Source: Lentisphaerae bacterium ADurb.Bin242 (GTDB lineage: Bacteria; Verrucomicrobiota; Lentisphaeria; Victivallales; UBA1829). Taken from it: a stretch of 64,000 nt of DNA. Below the pieces are notes generated by a model. The model had not been told where the DNA came from and did no database searches. It saw only the letters and a program-made list of their open reading frames with translations. The stretch is from NCBI GenBank assembly GCA_002069785.1, contig MWCA01000017.1, forward strand, positions 1 to 64,000. The letters are read 5' to 3'. Numbering within the stretch: the stretch's first letter is position 1; every line of letters starts with the position of its first letter. The position numbers and the translations under genes are program-made. Of the stretch, positions 26,432 through 35,496 are shown one piece after another.

Positions 26432-27309
26432 ACTTCACCATCCTTGCCGCGCTCTGCGCGGGAATTGCGGTTGCCATGGCGACGCTTGTGATTGTGGACT
26501 TTTTTGTGCTTCTTTCGACGCGCTACCGGGAAAAGTATCTCCAGGAGACCGCCGTGGAAATGGACGACGTGCTTCTGAGCATGCCTCCGGCGCGCGTGCT
26601 GGACCTGAGCCTCGCGGTGGCCGCATTCACGGGGTTCGCCGCGGTGCTGGGGGTGGGGTTCTACAGTACGGAAATGAGCGTCGCGAAAACAGTGATCGTC
26701 GCCCTGATCGGAGCCGTCGCCGCCTTTCCGATGCCGCGAATCTACCTGCGCTGGCTCAAGAAACAGCGTCTTGCCAAATTCAACGTGCAGCTGGAGGACG
26801 CCCTGCTTTCCATGAGCGGTTCCCTGAAGGCGGGCTTCAGCATCAACCAGGCGCTGGAAGTGGTCGCCCATGAAAACCGCAAGCCGATCTCTTTTGAATT
26901 CAGTTTGCTGATCCAGGAGCTGCGGCTCGGCGTCACCCTGGACAACGCCCTCGACAAGATGTCCGCGCGGCTGAACTGTCCGGACTTCGAGCTGGTGGCC
27001 GTTTCGATCCTGACTGCGCGGCAGACCGGCGGCGAACTGACCGCCACGCTGGAGCGCCTGGCCGGCGTCATCCGCGAGCGGGTGAGGATCACCGGACGCA
27101 TCCACGCGCTCACCGCCCAGGGCCGGATGCAGGCGCTGATCATCGGACTGATGCCGATCGCGCTCTTCATCGCGATGATGAACATCGCCCCGGACATGAT
27201 GAACGCGTTCTTTTCGACCGTGGTCGGAATTCTCTGTCTGCTGGCCGTGATCGTCCTGGACGTGACCGGCTTTCTGGTCATCCGGAAAATCACCAACATC
27301 GATATATAA
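26428..27309 (+). CDS. tadB: Flp pilus inner-membrane platform protein TadB
   Basis: A 293-residue T2SS-F domain membrane protein. Two hydrophobic segments near the N-terminus (about 5-28 and 55-100) are followed by the cytoplasmic helical domain (LEDALLSMSGSLKAGFSINQALEVVAHE... SILTARQTGGELTATLERLAGVIRER) and two C-terminal membrane segments. TadB and TadC form the platform that CpaF drives. The start is ATG at 26428, overlapping the cpaF stop, with GGAGGAA nine bases upstream. A longer reading frame in this phase extends back into cpaF but is not translated from a plausible start. Confidence 0.9.
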   Translation: MNFTILAALCAGIAVAMATLVIVDFFVLLSTRYREKYLQETAVEMDDVLLSMPPARVLDLSLAVAAFTGFAAVLGVGFYSTEMSVAKTVIVALIGAVAAFPMPRIYLRWLKKQRLAKFNVQLEDALLSMSGSLKAGFSINQALEVVAHENRKPISFEFSLLIQELRLGVTLDNALDKMSARLNCPDFELVAVSILTARQTGGELTATLERLAGVIRERVRITGRIHALTAQGRMQALIIGLMPIALFIAMMNIAPDMMNAFFSTVVGILCLLAVIVLDVTGFLVIRKITNIDI

Positions 27310-27324
27310 CGGGAGAGTCTGAAA

Positions 27325-28209
27325 ATGTTCACCAGTCTGGCTGCTTTCTCCGCGGGAGTCGGTGCGACCTGCCTGTTTCTGTTTCTGGCGGAGTTCCTGA
27401 GAATGGTCGGAACCGAACCCGAAGCCGAAAAAAAGGCGGAGGAATACGAAGCGCGGAGACTGCCGCTTCTCTTCCGCGTTTTCCTCCCGTTCGCCTCGAA
27501 CGTGGGCTTCATCACCCGGCACGAATTCCTGACGAACTCCCGGAAAAACACGGAAGAGCTGATCCAGAGCGCCGGGTTCGACCAGGCGCTCACCGCCGCC
27601 CAGTTCATCGGAGTCCGGATTCTGATGGGGCTGGCCGGAACAATTCTCCTGTTCCTGATGATCGCGGCGGACAGGACACTGTTCGGATTTCTGCTGTTCG
27701 GCCTGTTTCTTCTGTATCCGGTCTCCTGGCTTCACCGGACCATCCGCATGCGCCATCTTTCCATCCTGAAGGCCCTCCCGAACGTGCTGGACCTCCTGAC
27801 TCTTTCCGTGGAAGCCGGCAAGGACTTCCTGACGGCGCTACGGGACATCCTGGCGAAGCGCAAGAGCGATCCGCTCGGAGACGAACTCAAGCGGACGCTG
27901 CATGAAATCCAGCTGGGAAAACAGCGACAGATGGCGCTCAAGGAACTGGGCTGGCGGGTCCGGCTCCCGGAACTGACCTCCATCGTCAACGCAGTAATCC
28001 AGGCGGACGAACTGGGAATCGGAATCGGACAGCTTCTCCGGATTCAGGGAGACCAGCTCCGGAACAAGCGTTTCGCCCGTGCGGAAACCCTTGCCAACGA
28101 GGCGCCGGTCAAGATTCTGTTCCCCGTGGTTCTGTTCATCTTCCCGTCGGTCTTCATCATTCTGATTGCGCCGATTATTTCACAAGCCTTGAAAACTTTA
28201 TCTTTCTGA
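27325..28209 (+). CDS. tadC: Flp pilus inner-membrane platform protein TadC
   Basis: A 294-residue T2SS-F domain protein and the usual partner of TadB. It has N-terminal and central hydrophobic segments and the conserved cytoplasmic helix region (LPNVLDLLTLSVEAGKDFLTALRDILAKRK... IVNAVIQADELGIGIGQLLRIQGDQLR), with a C-terminal membrane segment (FPVVLFIFPSVFIILIAPII). It lies 15 bp after tadB. Confidence 0.9.
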   Translation: MFTSLAAFSAGVGATCLFLFLAEFLRMVGTEPEAEKKAEEYEARRLPLLFRVFLPFASNVGFITRHEFLTNSRKNTEELIQSAGFDQALTAAQFIGVRILMGLAGTILLFLMIAADRTLFGFLLFGLFLLYPVSWLHRTIRMRHLSILKALPNVLDLLTLSVEAGKDFLTALRDILAKRKSDPLGDELKRTLHEIQLGKQRQMALKELGWRVRLPELTSIVNAVIQADELGIGIGQLLRIQGDQLRNKRFARAETLANEAPVKILFPVVLFIFPSVFIILIAPIISQALKTLSF

Positions 28210-28215
28210 TTCTCC

Positions 28216-28650
28216 ATGATACTGAATCTGACGCGAAAAACCATTCTGTCCAACACCCCGCGGCGCGCCGCGGGATTCAGCGAACGTTTATTCGGCATGA
28301 TAGGCAGAAAATTCATCGACTTCGATGCCATGGTGTTTGACCACTGCAATGCGATTCACACCTGCTTCATGACCGAACCCGTCGATGTGATTTTCGTCTC
28401 AAAAGATGTCAAGGTATTGAAAACAGTTCAAAATTTATCACCGTGGCGGCCTTTTGTCTATTGCAAAAACGCATTTTACGTGATAGAGTTACCCCCTGGA
28501 ATCATTTCATGCACCGGAACCGGGGAAGGTGACCGGCTCGACCTCGCCTGTGTATTGAAACCGGAACTTGAAAAAAGTCTCGCGCGCGCCAACGCGGGGA
28601 TGGCTCCGTCCTCCCCGGAAACCGCGGTTCCATTGGAAACGAAGGGCTGA
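28216..28650 (+). CDS. DUF192-family protein
   Basis: A 144-residue protein with the DUF192 pattern: FSERLFGMIGRK at the start, then FDHCNAIHTCFMTEPVDVIFVSKDVKVLKTVQNLSPWRP and ELPPGII. DUF192 proteins are small beta folds of unknown function. Most carry a signal peptide, but none is seen here, which suggests a cytoplasmic form. It follows tadC by 6 bp with no clear ribosome site, implying coupling. DUF192 genes occur repeatedly in tad/Flp loci (general knowledge). The C-terminal 35 residues are low-complexity. Confidence 0.8.
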   Translation: MILNLTRKTILSNTPRRAAGFSERLFGMIGRKFIDFDAMVFDHCNAIHTCFMTEPVDVIFVSKDVKVLKTVQNLSPWRPFVYCKNAFYVIELPPGIISCTGTGEGDRLDLACVLKPELEKSLARANAGMAPSSPETAVPLETKG

Positions 28651-28657
28651 ACGGATT

Positions 28658-30112
28658 ATGAATTTATATTTTTTGAACGGGAACCGGAAAGGGGAGCAGT
28701 GGGAACTTGTCCCCCCGGGAATCTGCATCGGAAGGGAGATGGACAACGACATCCAGCTCCTGATGCCCGGCGTTTCCCGTTATCATGCGAAAATCGAATT
28801 CACTCCTTCCGGAGAATGGCGCATCATCGATCTGGGCAGCACCAATGGAACCAAGGTGAATTCCCGGAAGATCGACGCCCCCCAGGTCCTGAAAAGAGGC
28901 TCGGAGATCATGATCGGCGAACAGTTGATCCGTTTCGGAGACGGAAACCGTTCCTCGACGCTGAAAGTCCCGCAATCCTCCCTTGCTCCGGGGGGAAAAA
29001 GCAGTTCTTCCGTGGAAACCAAAACCGTCCGGGTCCAGCTCCAGGACATTTTCGGGCCGCCTCCCCCCTCCAAACAGTCCACCGACCGGATTCAGGTCAC
29101 CGACTCCACTCCGAAAATCGATGGAAACATCTTCGGCAAGAAAGCTCCCGCCAAGGAGAAGTCCGCCGGAAAAGAGGCCAATCCGGCCAAACGCCGCCTG
29201 GGGAATCTGCTGTTCCTCCTTCTGGTGGTCTGCCTGGCCGCAATGGCGGTTATAACGTTCGTCATCATCAATGCGTCGAAAGAGCGTCCCGCTCCGAACG
29301 GCACCATGCCGAAACAGGAGCGGAACCCGTTCCTGCTGGTGTATGAAAAACAGATCATCTCCAAAAACAACGTCTTCCGTTTCTACATCAAGGTCGAAAA
29401 CAATTCGGCCCTCTTCAAACTGGACGACCTGAAACATCAGAGGCACTTCTCCAAGGGGATCGGACGGATCGAACCGGAAATCCTGAAATCGCTGGAAAAC
29501 ACGGTCAAGGAAACCGATTTCATGAAGATCTCCAGCGATGCGCCCGGGCGTCCGGTCGAAGGCGCGGACGAATCCAGAACCCTTCTGATCGGATACGATT
29601 CCAAACTGAATTCCGTCACCGTCCGGAACGCCTATCCGAAAAGCTCTTTCGAAACCATCGAGCACGCCTTGAACCGTTTCGCCGACGATTACGGGCTCAA
29701 GACGATCTCCCTCTCGGAGGAGGAAATGCGCGACGAGGCCGACCGCTCCTTCAACAAGGCCGAAGAGCTGCTGGCCAACTACCAGGCGCGCCCCGAGAAT
29801 CTCCGCAACGCCATTCTCCGGTATCAGATCACGATCGACTTCCTGGACCAGTTCGACCCGAAACCGAAAAACTGGAGCACCGCCAAACGCAAACTCGCGG
29901 AAGCCGAAGGACTCCTTCAGAAAACGATCAAGGATGCGGAGTTCAACCTCAACGTCCTTTACAAGCGGAAACAATATGCAGAAGCCATCGAGGAGTGCAA
30001 CAAACTCATGCTCATTCTGGACCCGGAACAGAACGCATACCAGAAAATACGGGACCTGAAAATCACGCTGGAAAAGAGACTTTCCGTTGAAAAAAAGAAA
30101 GGCAGGCGCTGA
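28658..30112 (+). CDS. FHA-domain protein with one membrane segment and a helical C-terminal region
   Basis: A 484-residue protein. Residues 15-85 form a canonical FHA domain: GREMDNDIQL, GVSRYHAKI and LGSTNGTKVN keep the Arg, Ser and Asn needed for phosphothreonine binding. A Pro/Ser/Lys-rich linker leads to a single membrane helix (about 187-210, LLFLLLVVCLAAMAVITFVII), and the outer part ends in predicted TPR-like helices (residues 370-480). The topology places FHA in the cytoplasm and the helices outside. The start at 28658 is preferred over 28568 because the latter overlaps DUF192. It probably acts with the FHA-CpaF protein. Confidence 0.8.
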   Translation: MNLYFLNGNRKGEQWELVPPGICIGREMDNDIQLLMPGVSRYHAKIEFTPSGEWRIIDLGSTNGTKVNSRKIDAPQVLKRGSEIMIGEQLIRFGDGNRSSTLKVPQSSLAPGGKSSSSVETKTVRVQLQDIFGPPPPSKQSTDRIQVTDSTPKIDGNIFGKKAPAKEKSAGKEANPAKRRLGNLLFLLLVVCLAAMAVITFVIINASKERPAPNGTMPKQERNPFLLVYEKQIISKNNVFRFYIKVENNSALFKLDDLKHQRHFSKGIGRIEPEILKSLENTVKETDFMKISSDAPGRPVEGADESRTLLIGYDSKLNSVTVRNAYPKSSFETIEHALNRFADDYGLKTISLSEEEMRDEADRSFNKAEELLANYQARPENLRNAILRYQITIDFLDQFDPKPKNWSTAKRKLAEAEGLLQKTIKDAEFNLNVLYKRKQYAEAIEECNKLMLILDPEQNAYQKIRDLKITLEKRLSVEKKKGRR

Positions 30113-30115
30113 ACC

Positions 30116-31462
30116 ATGAGAAACAAAACGTCTTCCGTTCCGCGTTTTCTTCTTTTCGGCTTCCTGGCCGCCGCATGCATTCTGGGCGTCTCCTGCGACC
30201 AGAAGAAGGAAAAACCGAAAACCCGTCTCCAACTGAATACGGTCCCGGAAGGCGCCACCGTGACGATGCTGGGAGTTGAACGCGGAAAAACTCCTCTCAA
30301 ATTCACGCTCCTTCCGACAACCTACATCATCAAGTTCTCGATGGAGAAATACAAAACCCGCTGGGAGAGAATCGAGGTCGCCGAAGGCGAATCCAAGGTC
30401 TGCTCCTTCAAACTCGAACCCGAATGCGCCGCCGTCATGATCATCAGCAACCCGGAAGGCGCCGCCGTGGAGTTCCAGGGAAAAAAACTGGGCGCCACGC
30501 CGGTCGTCATTCCGAATCTTCCCTACGGAAGCTACACGGCGGAAATCTCGCGTCACGGGTACAGCCGACGGACCGCCGCCTGGGAAATCAAGGATGCGAC
30601 TCCACAGCTTGTCAAAGTGGATATGACTTCCAACCAGGGCACGCTGGAAATCACCTCCAATCCGTCCGGTGCGGAAGTTCTTCTCAATGAAACGGTCCTG
30701 GGAAAAACGCCCTTGAAGGAACCGGTGGAGGAAGGCAAACATTCGCTCTCTCTCCGGAAGGACGGCTACCAGGAGTTCACCCGGAGCATCACGATCCGGA
30801 GCGGCCAGACCACCACCCTCCGGAATCTGGCGCTGGAAATCAAACCCAGTTCCCTGGCCATTTCGTCCGTGCCCTCCGGGGCGAAAATCTATGTCAATGA
30901 AAAACAATACGATGATACGCCTTCCGAACTCAAAGGACTTCTCCCGGGCGTCTATGCGATCCGCCTGGAAAAAGCCGGGTTTGATCCGGCCACCCGCACG
31001 GTGAACCTTCCCGCGGGAACCCGTTTCGAGGTGGCGCTTTCCCTGGACAGCAATACCGGCGGAGTGGACATCGTCACCCAGCCGGGCGGACTGACCGTGT
31101 ATCTGGACGGAAAACTGGTGGGCGTCACGGAGGCGGACGATGCCAATCCCGGCTCCTCCAAGGTATTCTCCCTGCGGAATTTGAGCATGGGCACACATCA
31201 GCTCACGGTGGCGCACAAGCGGGGAAAACCGGAAAAACGCACCCGTTCCTTCGAGGTCAAAAAAGGAGAGGTCGTCCGCCTGAGCAATCTTTCCATCTGG
31301 ATTCCCAACATCCGCATCACCTTCAAAGAGGGCAATGTGGAAACCGGACGGCTTGCCGGCACGCTCAGCGACTCCTATCTCTTCGAGCCGGAACCGGGCG
31401 TCCGTTACTCCGTCAAGAAAACAGCCGTCTCCAAACTGGAACATCTGCAGCTCACCGAATAA
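30116..31462 (+). CDS. PEGA-repeat lipoprotein
   Basis: A 448-residue protein with a lipoprotein signal (LGVSC, lipidated Cys near residue 27). At least four to five PEGA-type repeats follow, with the recurring pattern S-x-PxGAxVxxxxxxxGxTP (NTVPEGATVTMLGVERGKTP, SNPEGAAVEFQGKKLGATP, SNPSGAEVLLNETVLGKTP, SVPSGAKIYVNEKQYDDTP, TQPGGLTVYLDGKLVG). PEGA domains are surface or periplasmic beta modules of poorly known role, often next to FHA or kinase genes. It is 3 bp after the FHA protein, so the two are translated together. Confidence 0.85.
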   Translation: MRNKTSSVPRFLLFGFLAAACILGVSCDQKKEKPKTRLQLNTVPEGATVTMLGVERGKTPLKFTLLPTTYIIKFSMEKYKTRWERIEVAEGESKVCSFKLEPECAAVMIISNPEGAAVEFQGKKLGATPVVIPNLPYGSYTAEISRHGYSRRTAAWEIKDATPQLVKVDMTSNQGTLEITSNPSGAEVLLNETVLGKTPLKEPVEEGKHSLSLRKDGYQEFTRSITIRSGQTTTLRNLALEIKPSSLAISSVPSGAKIYVNEKQYDDTPSELKGLLPGVYAIRLEKAGFDPATRTVNLPAGTRFEVALSLDSNTGGVDIVTQPGGLTVYLDGKLVGVTEADDANPGSSKVFSLRNLSMGTHQLTVAHKRGKPEKRTRSFEVKKGEVVRLSNLSIWIPNIRITFKEGNVETGRLAGTLSDSYLFEPEPGVRYSVKKTAVSKLEHLQLTE

Positions 31463-31484
31463 CCAAGGACAGGACTTCCAACGT

Positions 31485-32033
31485 ATGCTGTTTGCAATTT
31501 TTCTGGGGATTATCTTTTTGTTTTTTCTGGCCGCGGCATTCCTCCTGTTTTTCGGAGTGCGCAAAACCACCCTGTCCGCATGGGAAAAACTTCCGCGGAA
31601 CCGGATCGCCGGGGGGATTCTGGGACTGCTGGCGCTGCTGGCGTTCATCCCCAACGTCCGGCCCCTGTTCCCGCCGGAGGACTATCTGGGCGGACTGATC
31701 TTTGCGGCCATCCTCCTGGCGGGACTCTGTTATGCCTATCTGGATTATCTCTTCGCCCGGGCTTTCGCCGGGGCGCTGATCCTGCTGTCACACGCCGTGC
31801 TCATCGAATCGTTCGCGGCCGGACTGCCCGGCAGCGGTTTCTTTGCGCTGATGTGCCTGGCCGCCGGAACTTTCGGAATCTTCATCGCGGCAAAGCCGCA
31901 CTGGCTCCGGGACTTCTTCCGGCTTCTCGCGCGCAGTTCCGCTTGGCGTCTGGCCGTGTCCCTTCTGTGCGCCGCATGGTCGGTCTCCGCGCTGATTCTG
32001 CTGGTCCAGCAGACGGGGAGAATCCTCCGATGA
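31485..32033 (+). CDS. Integral membrane protein of unknown function
   Basis: A 182-residue protein with about six hydrophobic segments and no soluble domain. No family is recognised. The ATG at 31485 follows AAGGACAGGA; an in-frame ATG at 31335 lies inside the PEGA gene. Its stop overlaps the rsmG start as ATGA, so the two are cotranslated. Most homologues of such small membrane proteins have no known role. Confidence 0.65.
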   Translation: MLFAIFLGIIFLFFLAAAFLLFFGVRKTTLSAWEKLPRNRIAGGILGLLALLAFIPNVRPLFPPEDYLGGLIFAAILLAGLCYAYLDYLFARAFAGALILLSHAVLIESFAAGLPGSGFFALMCLAAGTFGIFIAAKPHWLRDFFRLLARSSAWRLAVSLLCAAWSVSALILLVQQTGRILR

Positions 32034-32707
32034 GCCTCCCGGAACCGACTCCCGCGGTCCGTTCCTTCCTGGAAAAATGTCTTCCGGAAAGCGCCGGGGA
32101 GTTCACGGCCCGAATGGCTCTTCTGGGCGAATTCCTCTACGAAACGAACGCCTGTTTCAATCTCACCGCGATCCGGGAAGACGGCTTCTGGTGCCGTCAC
32201 GTGGCCGATTCCCTGTCGGTTGTTCCCGTATTCCCCGAACTCTTCCGGAGTCCGTCGGTCCTGTGCGACCTGGGATGCGGGGCGGGTTTTCCGTCACTGG
32301 TTCTGGCGGCGGCATTTCCCGGAATCCGCATGACTGCCGTCGATTCGACCCGCAAAAAGATCGATTTCGTGAACGCCGCCGCGCGGAAACTGGCGCTCGA
32401 AAATCTTACCGGAATCCACGGACGCGGAAACGAACTGGGACGCCGGGAGCCGTTCAAAGGCGCTTATGACGCGGTACTGGCCCGTGCCGTATCGTCGGCG
32501 GAGACCCTGATCCGGGAGGGACTGGCGTTCGTGAAGAAAAACGGCTCGCTGATCGTCTACCGCACGCCGGACCAGTTTTCAGAAGAGCTGCCGTTCCTGA
32601 AAAACTGGAAAAAAGGATCCTTTCACGGAACGGACCCCTTCGAGCTGCCCGACGGGGCCGGAACACGGATGTTCCTTCAGATAAAGCAGATGCGGGAAAT
32701 GCACTGA
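32030..32707 (+). CDS. rsmG: 16S rRNA (guanine527-N7)-methyltransferase RsmG
   Basis: A 225-residue SAM-dependent methyltransferase of the small ribosomal subunit. The SAM motif is CDLGCGAGFPSLVLA (about residues 79-93) followed by VDSTRKKIDFVNAAARKLAL and ARAVSSAETL, all typical of RsmG/GidB. The ATG at 32030 overlaps the preceding stop. The gene converges on lpxK, with 31 bp of 3' overlap. RsmG is often near the chromosome-partition genes, but not here. Confidence 0.92.
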   Translation: MSLPEPTPAVRSFLEKCLPESAGEFTARMALLGEFLYETNACFNLTAIREDGFWCRHVADSLSVVPVFPELFRSPSVLCDLGCGAGFPSLVLAAAFPGIRMTAVDSTRKKIDFVNAAARKLALENLTGIHGRGNELGRREPFKGAYDAVLARAVSSAETLIREGLAFVKKNGSLIVYRTPDQFSEELPFLKNWKKGSFHGTDPFELPDGAGTRMFLQIKQMREMH

Positions 32708-33849
32708 TCGAAGCTTTCCTGTCCGCTGAGGATGTCGATCTGAACGCGGAGGAACATGATCGGCAGATCCCGCCGGTCCAGGCGCGGCATCCGCACGGCG
32801 TCCTTCTCCGTGGTGACGATCAGTTCCGCTTTCGCGGCTTTCGCGTCGTTGACGAAGTCGATCATTTCCTGCTGACGGTAGCGGTGGTGATCCGCGAAAT
32901 GTCTTTCCACGACGATCTTTCCCCCGAGTTCCGAAAGGAAGGCGTTGAAGCTGGCCGGGTTGGCGATGGCGGAAATGGAAGCCACCCGTTTTCCCTGGAG
33001 GAACGAAAGGGGCATCCGGCGGCCGCGCTCGAAGACGTCCTCCAGATATTGCGGCTTATGACAGCATTCGATGATTTCCGCCAGATGGTTCTGACGGCGG
33101 AGGAAAGCCTTCAGGTGACGGAGCTTCGGGGAGCCGTCGGACTTCGTCAGGAAGATGTAGTCGGCGCGCCGGATGTTCCGGATGGGTTCGCGCAGAAGGC
33201 CGCGCGGAAGCACATGATGGTTGTCGAAGGGAGTCGTGGAGTCGACCAGCAGGATGTTGATGTGCGCCTTGAGGCTCAGGTATTGGAAGCCGTCGTCCAG
33301 GATCAGGGTGTCCGTGCCGAACTCCTCGATGGCGTACAGCCCGGATTTGACGCGATCCTTGTCGACCAGCACCACCACGTTCCTGAGGTTGGAGGCCAGC
33401 ATGAACGGCTCGTCGCCGGCGCGGATGGAATCGAGAAGAAGGTTCCTGCCGTCGGAGACCACGCGGGGAGGCACCTCCATCCGTCGGGAGGCGAACTTCT
33501 TTTTGAGCTTGGTCCACAGCGAACGGTCCCGGCTCCGGTATCCCCGGCTCAGAATGGCAACCTTGCGTCCCTTCTGGCTCAGCGAACGGGCAAAGACCTC
33601 CACCACCGGAGTTTTCCCCGTCCCGCCGCAGGAAAGGTTGCCGATGCTGACCACCAGACAGCCGATGGCGCGGTTGCGGATCACCCGGTTGTCATACATC
33701 CACATCCGGAACTGGACCGCCCGGCGGTAGAAGCGGGAAGCGAGAAAAAGCAATCCCTTGAGAGAGGTTCCGACAACATCGTGCCGCCGCTCCCGGATCA
33801 CTTCAATAAAAAACTGTTCCAGCCTTTCACCGACTTCGCGCAAAGTCAT
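32677..33849 (-). CDS. lpxK: Tetraacyldisaccharide 4'-kinase (lipid A synthesis)
   Basis: A 390-residue membrane-associated kinase that phosphorylates the 4' position of the lipid A disaccharide. The P-loop-like motif VVSIGNLSCGGTGKTPVVE, the following ILSRGYRS, GDEPFMLA and DTLILDDGFQYLSL are all diagnostic. The ATG at 33849 has GGGAGAAG just upstream and is preferred to an in-frame ATG at 33897. It shows that the organism makes LPS. It follows the amidohydrolase gene by 78 bp in a run that includes fabH and plsX, so acyl-chain and lipid A synthesis are clustered. Confidence 0.95.
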   Translation of the reverse strand: MTLREVGERLEQFFIEVIRERRHDVVGTSLKGLLFLASRFYRRAVQFRMWMYDNRVIRNRAIGCLVVSIGNLSCGGTGKTPVVEVFARSLSQKGRKVAILSRGYRSRDRSLWTKLKKKFASRRMEVPPRVVSDGRNLLLDSIRAGDEPFMLASNLRNVVVLVDKDRVKSGLYAIEEFGTDTLILDDGFQYLSLKAHINILLVDSTTPFDNHHVLPRGLLREPIRNIRRADYIFLTKSDGSPKLRHLKAFLRRQNHLAEIIECCHKPQYLEDVFERGRRMPLSFLQGKRVASISAIANPASFNAFLSELGGKIVVERHFADHHRYRQQEMIDFVNDAKAAKAELIVTTEKDAVRMPRLDRRDLPIMFLRVQIDILSGQESFDQCISRICFI

Positions 33850-33927
33850 ATTCTTCTCCCGACCGCACTGTTTCAACCCGTCAATATACCCCGGCAAGAG
33901 CCAAACATCAAATCGGATTCCCGATTT

Positions 33928-35496
33928 TCAGGGGTGGAGAATACACCCGTTTCCCGCGCTCACGCGTCCGGACTCCCCGGAATAGGCAACCTCCCCGTTG
34001 ACGAAAACCGTCCGGATTCCTTCCACGGGCCGATGCGGATGAAGGAAATCCGCCCGGGAATCCAGCTTCTCCGCATCGAACAGAACCATGTCGGCAAAAT
34101 ATCCCTCCCGGATCATTCCGCGTCCGCGGAGCCCGAAAAATCCGGCGGGCATGGAGGTGATCCGGCGGATGACCTCTTCGAGCGGGACGGACTTCGCCGC
34201 CATCGCGATGAAGCGCGGGAACGAACCGAAACCGCGCGGATGGGAACGCCCGAGGGAATCGTCCGGAGGACGCGCCGATTCGTCCGTGCCGCAGCACACC
34301 CAGTTTTTCGCCAGGATTCTTTCAAGGTTGACCTCGGACATTCCGCCGAAAGCGGCCATGGTCCCGGGCGCATCCTCCCGGAGCAGCGCCAGACAGAATT
34401 CCGCGGGAGAGACGCCCCGTTCCCGGGCCGCGTCCGCCAGTGTTTTTCCAAGACAGTCCCGTATGCTTTTCACACGGGACTGGGTGAGAATGACACGGCT
34501 CCAATCCCGCGAAGAACCTTCCAGCGCGGCAAGGGCATCCCGGAAGGCGGAATCATCCCCCCGCAGAACGTCGCGGATCCGGACGTCGTCCATCAAGGCG
34601 AACGGCTCGGGAAGGACCATGGCGAGACTGGTCTGGGAAAAGGTGTACGGATACCGGTCCGCATGCACGCGAAGACCCCGCGCCCGCGCACTTTCGATCC
34701 GTTCAAACACACGGTCGAGCTTGTGATGGTTGCGGGGAAGCGCGGTCTTCAGGTGGCTGACCTGAAGATTTCCGCCGCCCGCCCCGGCCAGTTCCAGCGC
34801 TTCCTCCAGCGCTTCCGTCAGGGCGTCGCCTTCGCTGCGCAGATGCGTCGCATAGGGACGCCCGAACTCCCGAAGCATATCCATCAGGGACAGAAGTTCC
34901 TCTCGGGAGGAAAAGCGGCCCGGATTGTAGATCAGTCCGGTGGAAAACCCCGCGGCTCCCTGCCGGAGCGCTTCCCGCAGCAGACTTTTCATCCGTTCGA
35001 CTTCCGGCGGAGACACCTCTTTTTTCGAGTATCCGAGCACCGCCGCGCGAAGCGTATTGTGTCCGCAGAGAACGGCCAGATGAATCGCCGGACCGCGGGC
35101 CTCCACCGCAGCGGCATAGGAATGGAAGGAATCCCAGGCAATCGGAACTCCATACGCCGCATAGACTTCCTGCAAATGTTCCCGGACTTCGCCCGCGACC
35201 GGGAAAACAGAGAGTCCGCAGTTGCCCGCGATTTCCGCCGTGATCCCCTGGGAGATTTTACCGAACGCCCGGGGATCGGCAAGGATGGAGATGTCGGAAT
35301 GCCCGTGAACGTCGATAAAGCCGGGGGCCAGGCAGAGACCGCGGGCAGAATGGACTTCCGCCGAGGGAAAGACCGTTTCCGCGTGTTTCGCAACCCGGAG
35401 GATTTTCCGGTCGCGGATCAGAACGTCGGCTTCGAACGGAGGAGCGGAGGAACCGTCATACAGGAGTGCGCCGGAAAGCAGGCGATCGGTCTTCAT
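33928..35496 (-). CDS. N-acyl-D-amino-acid deacylase (D-aminoacylase) family amidohydrolase
   Basis: A 522-residue TIM-barrel amidohydrolase. Metal-site motifs are visible: APGFIDVHGHSD (two His), EIAGNCGLS with the bridging Cys seen in D-aminoacylases, GFSTGLIYNPG, ATHLRSEGD, QVSHLKTAL and a late TDESARPPDD with the catalytic Asp. The C-terminal part returns to the small beta domain (MIREGYFADMVLFDAEKL...TVFVNGEVAYSGE). It may salvage N-acylated D-amino acids, for example from peptidoglycan; the exact substrate cannot be read from sequence. It overlaps the preceding gene by 4 bp. Confidence 0.88.
   Translation of the reverse strand: MKTDRLLSGALLYDGSSAPPFEADVLIRDRKILRVAKHAETVFPSAEVHSARGLCLAPGFIDVHGHSDISILADPRAFGKISQGITAEIAGNCGLSVFPVAGEVREHLQEVYAAYGVPIAWDSFHSYAAAVEARGPAIHLAVLCGHNTLRAAVLGYSKKEVSPPEVERMKSLLREALRQGAAGFSTGLIYNPGRFSSREELLSLMDMLREFGRPYATHLRSEGDALTEALEEALELAGAGGGNLQVSHLKTALPRNHHKLDRVFERIESARARGLRVHADRYPYTFSQTSLAMVLPEPFALMDDVRIRDVLRGDDSAFRDALAALEGSSRDWSRVILTQSRVKSIRDCLGKTLADAARERGVSPAEFCLALLREDAPGTMAAFGGMSEVNLERILAKNWVCCGTDESARPPDDSLGRSHPRGFGSFPRFIAMAAKSVPLEEVIRRITSMPAGFFGLRGRGMIREGYFADMVLFDAEKLDSRADFLHPHRPVEGIRTVFVNGEVAYSGESGRVSAGNGCILHP

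Noticed and set aside
28664..31654. A 996-codon minus-strand frame opposite the FHA and PEGA genes
   Set aside because: It spans the boundary of two real genes and is Phe/Gly/Asp-rich with no recognisable domain.
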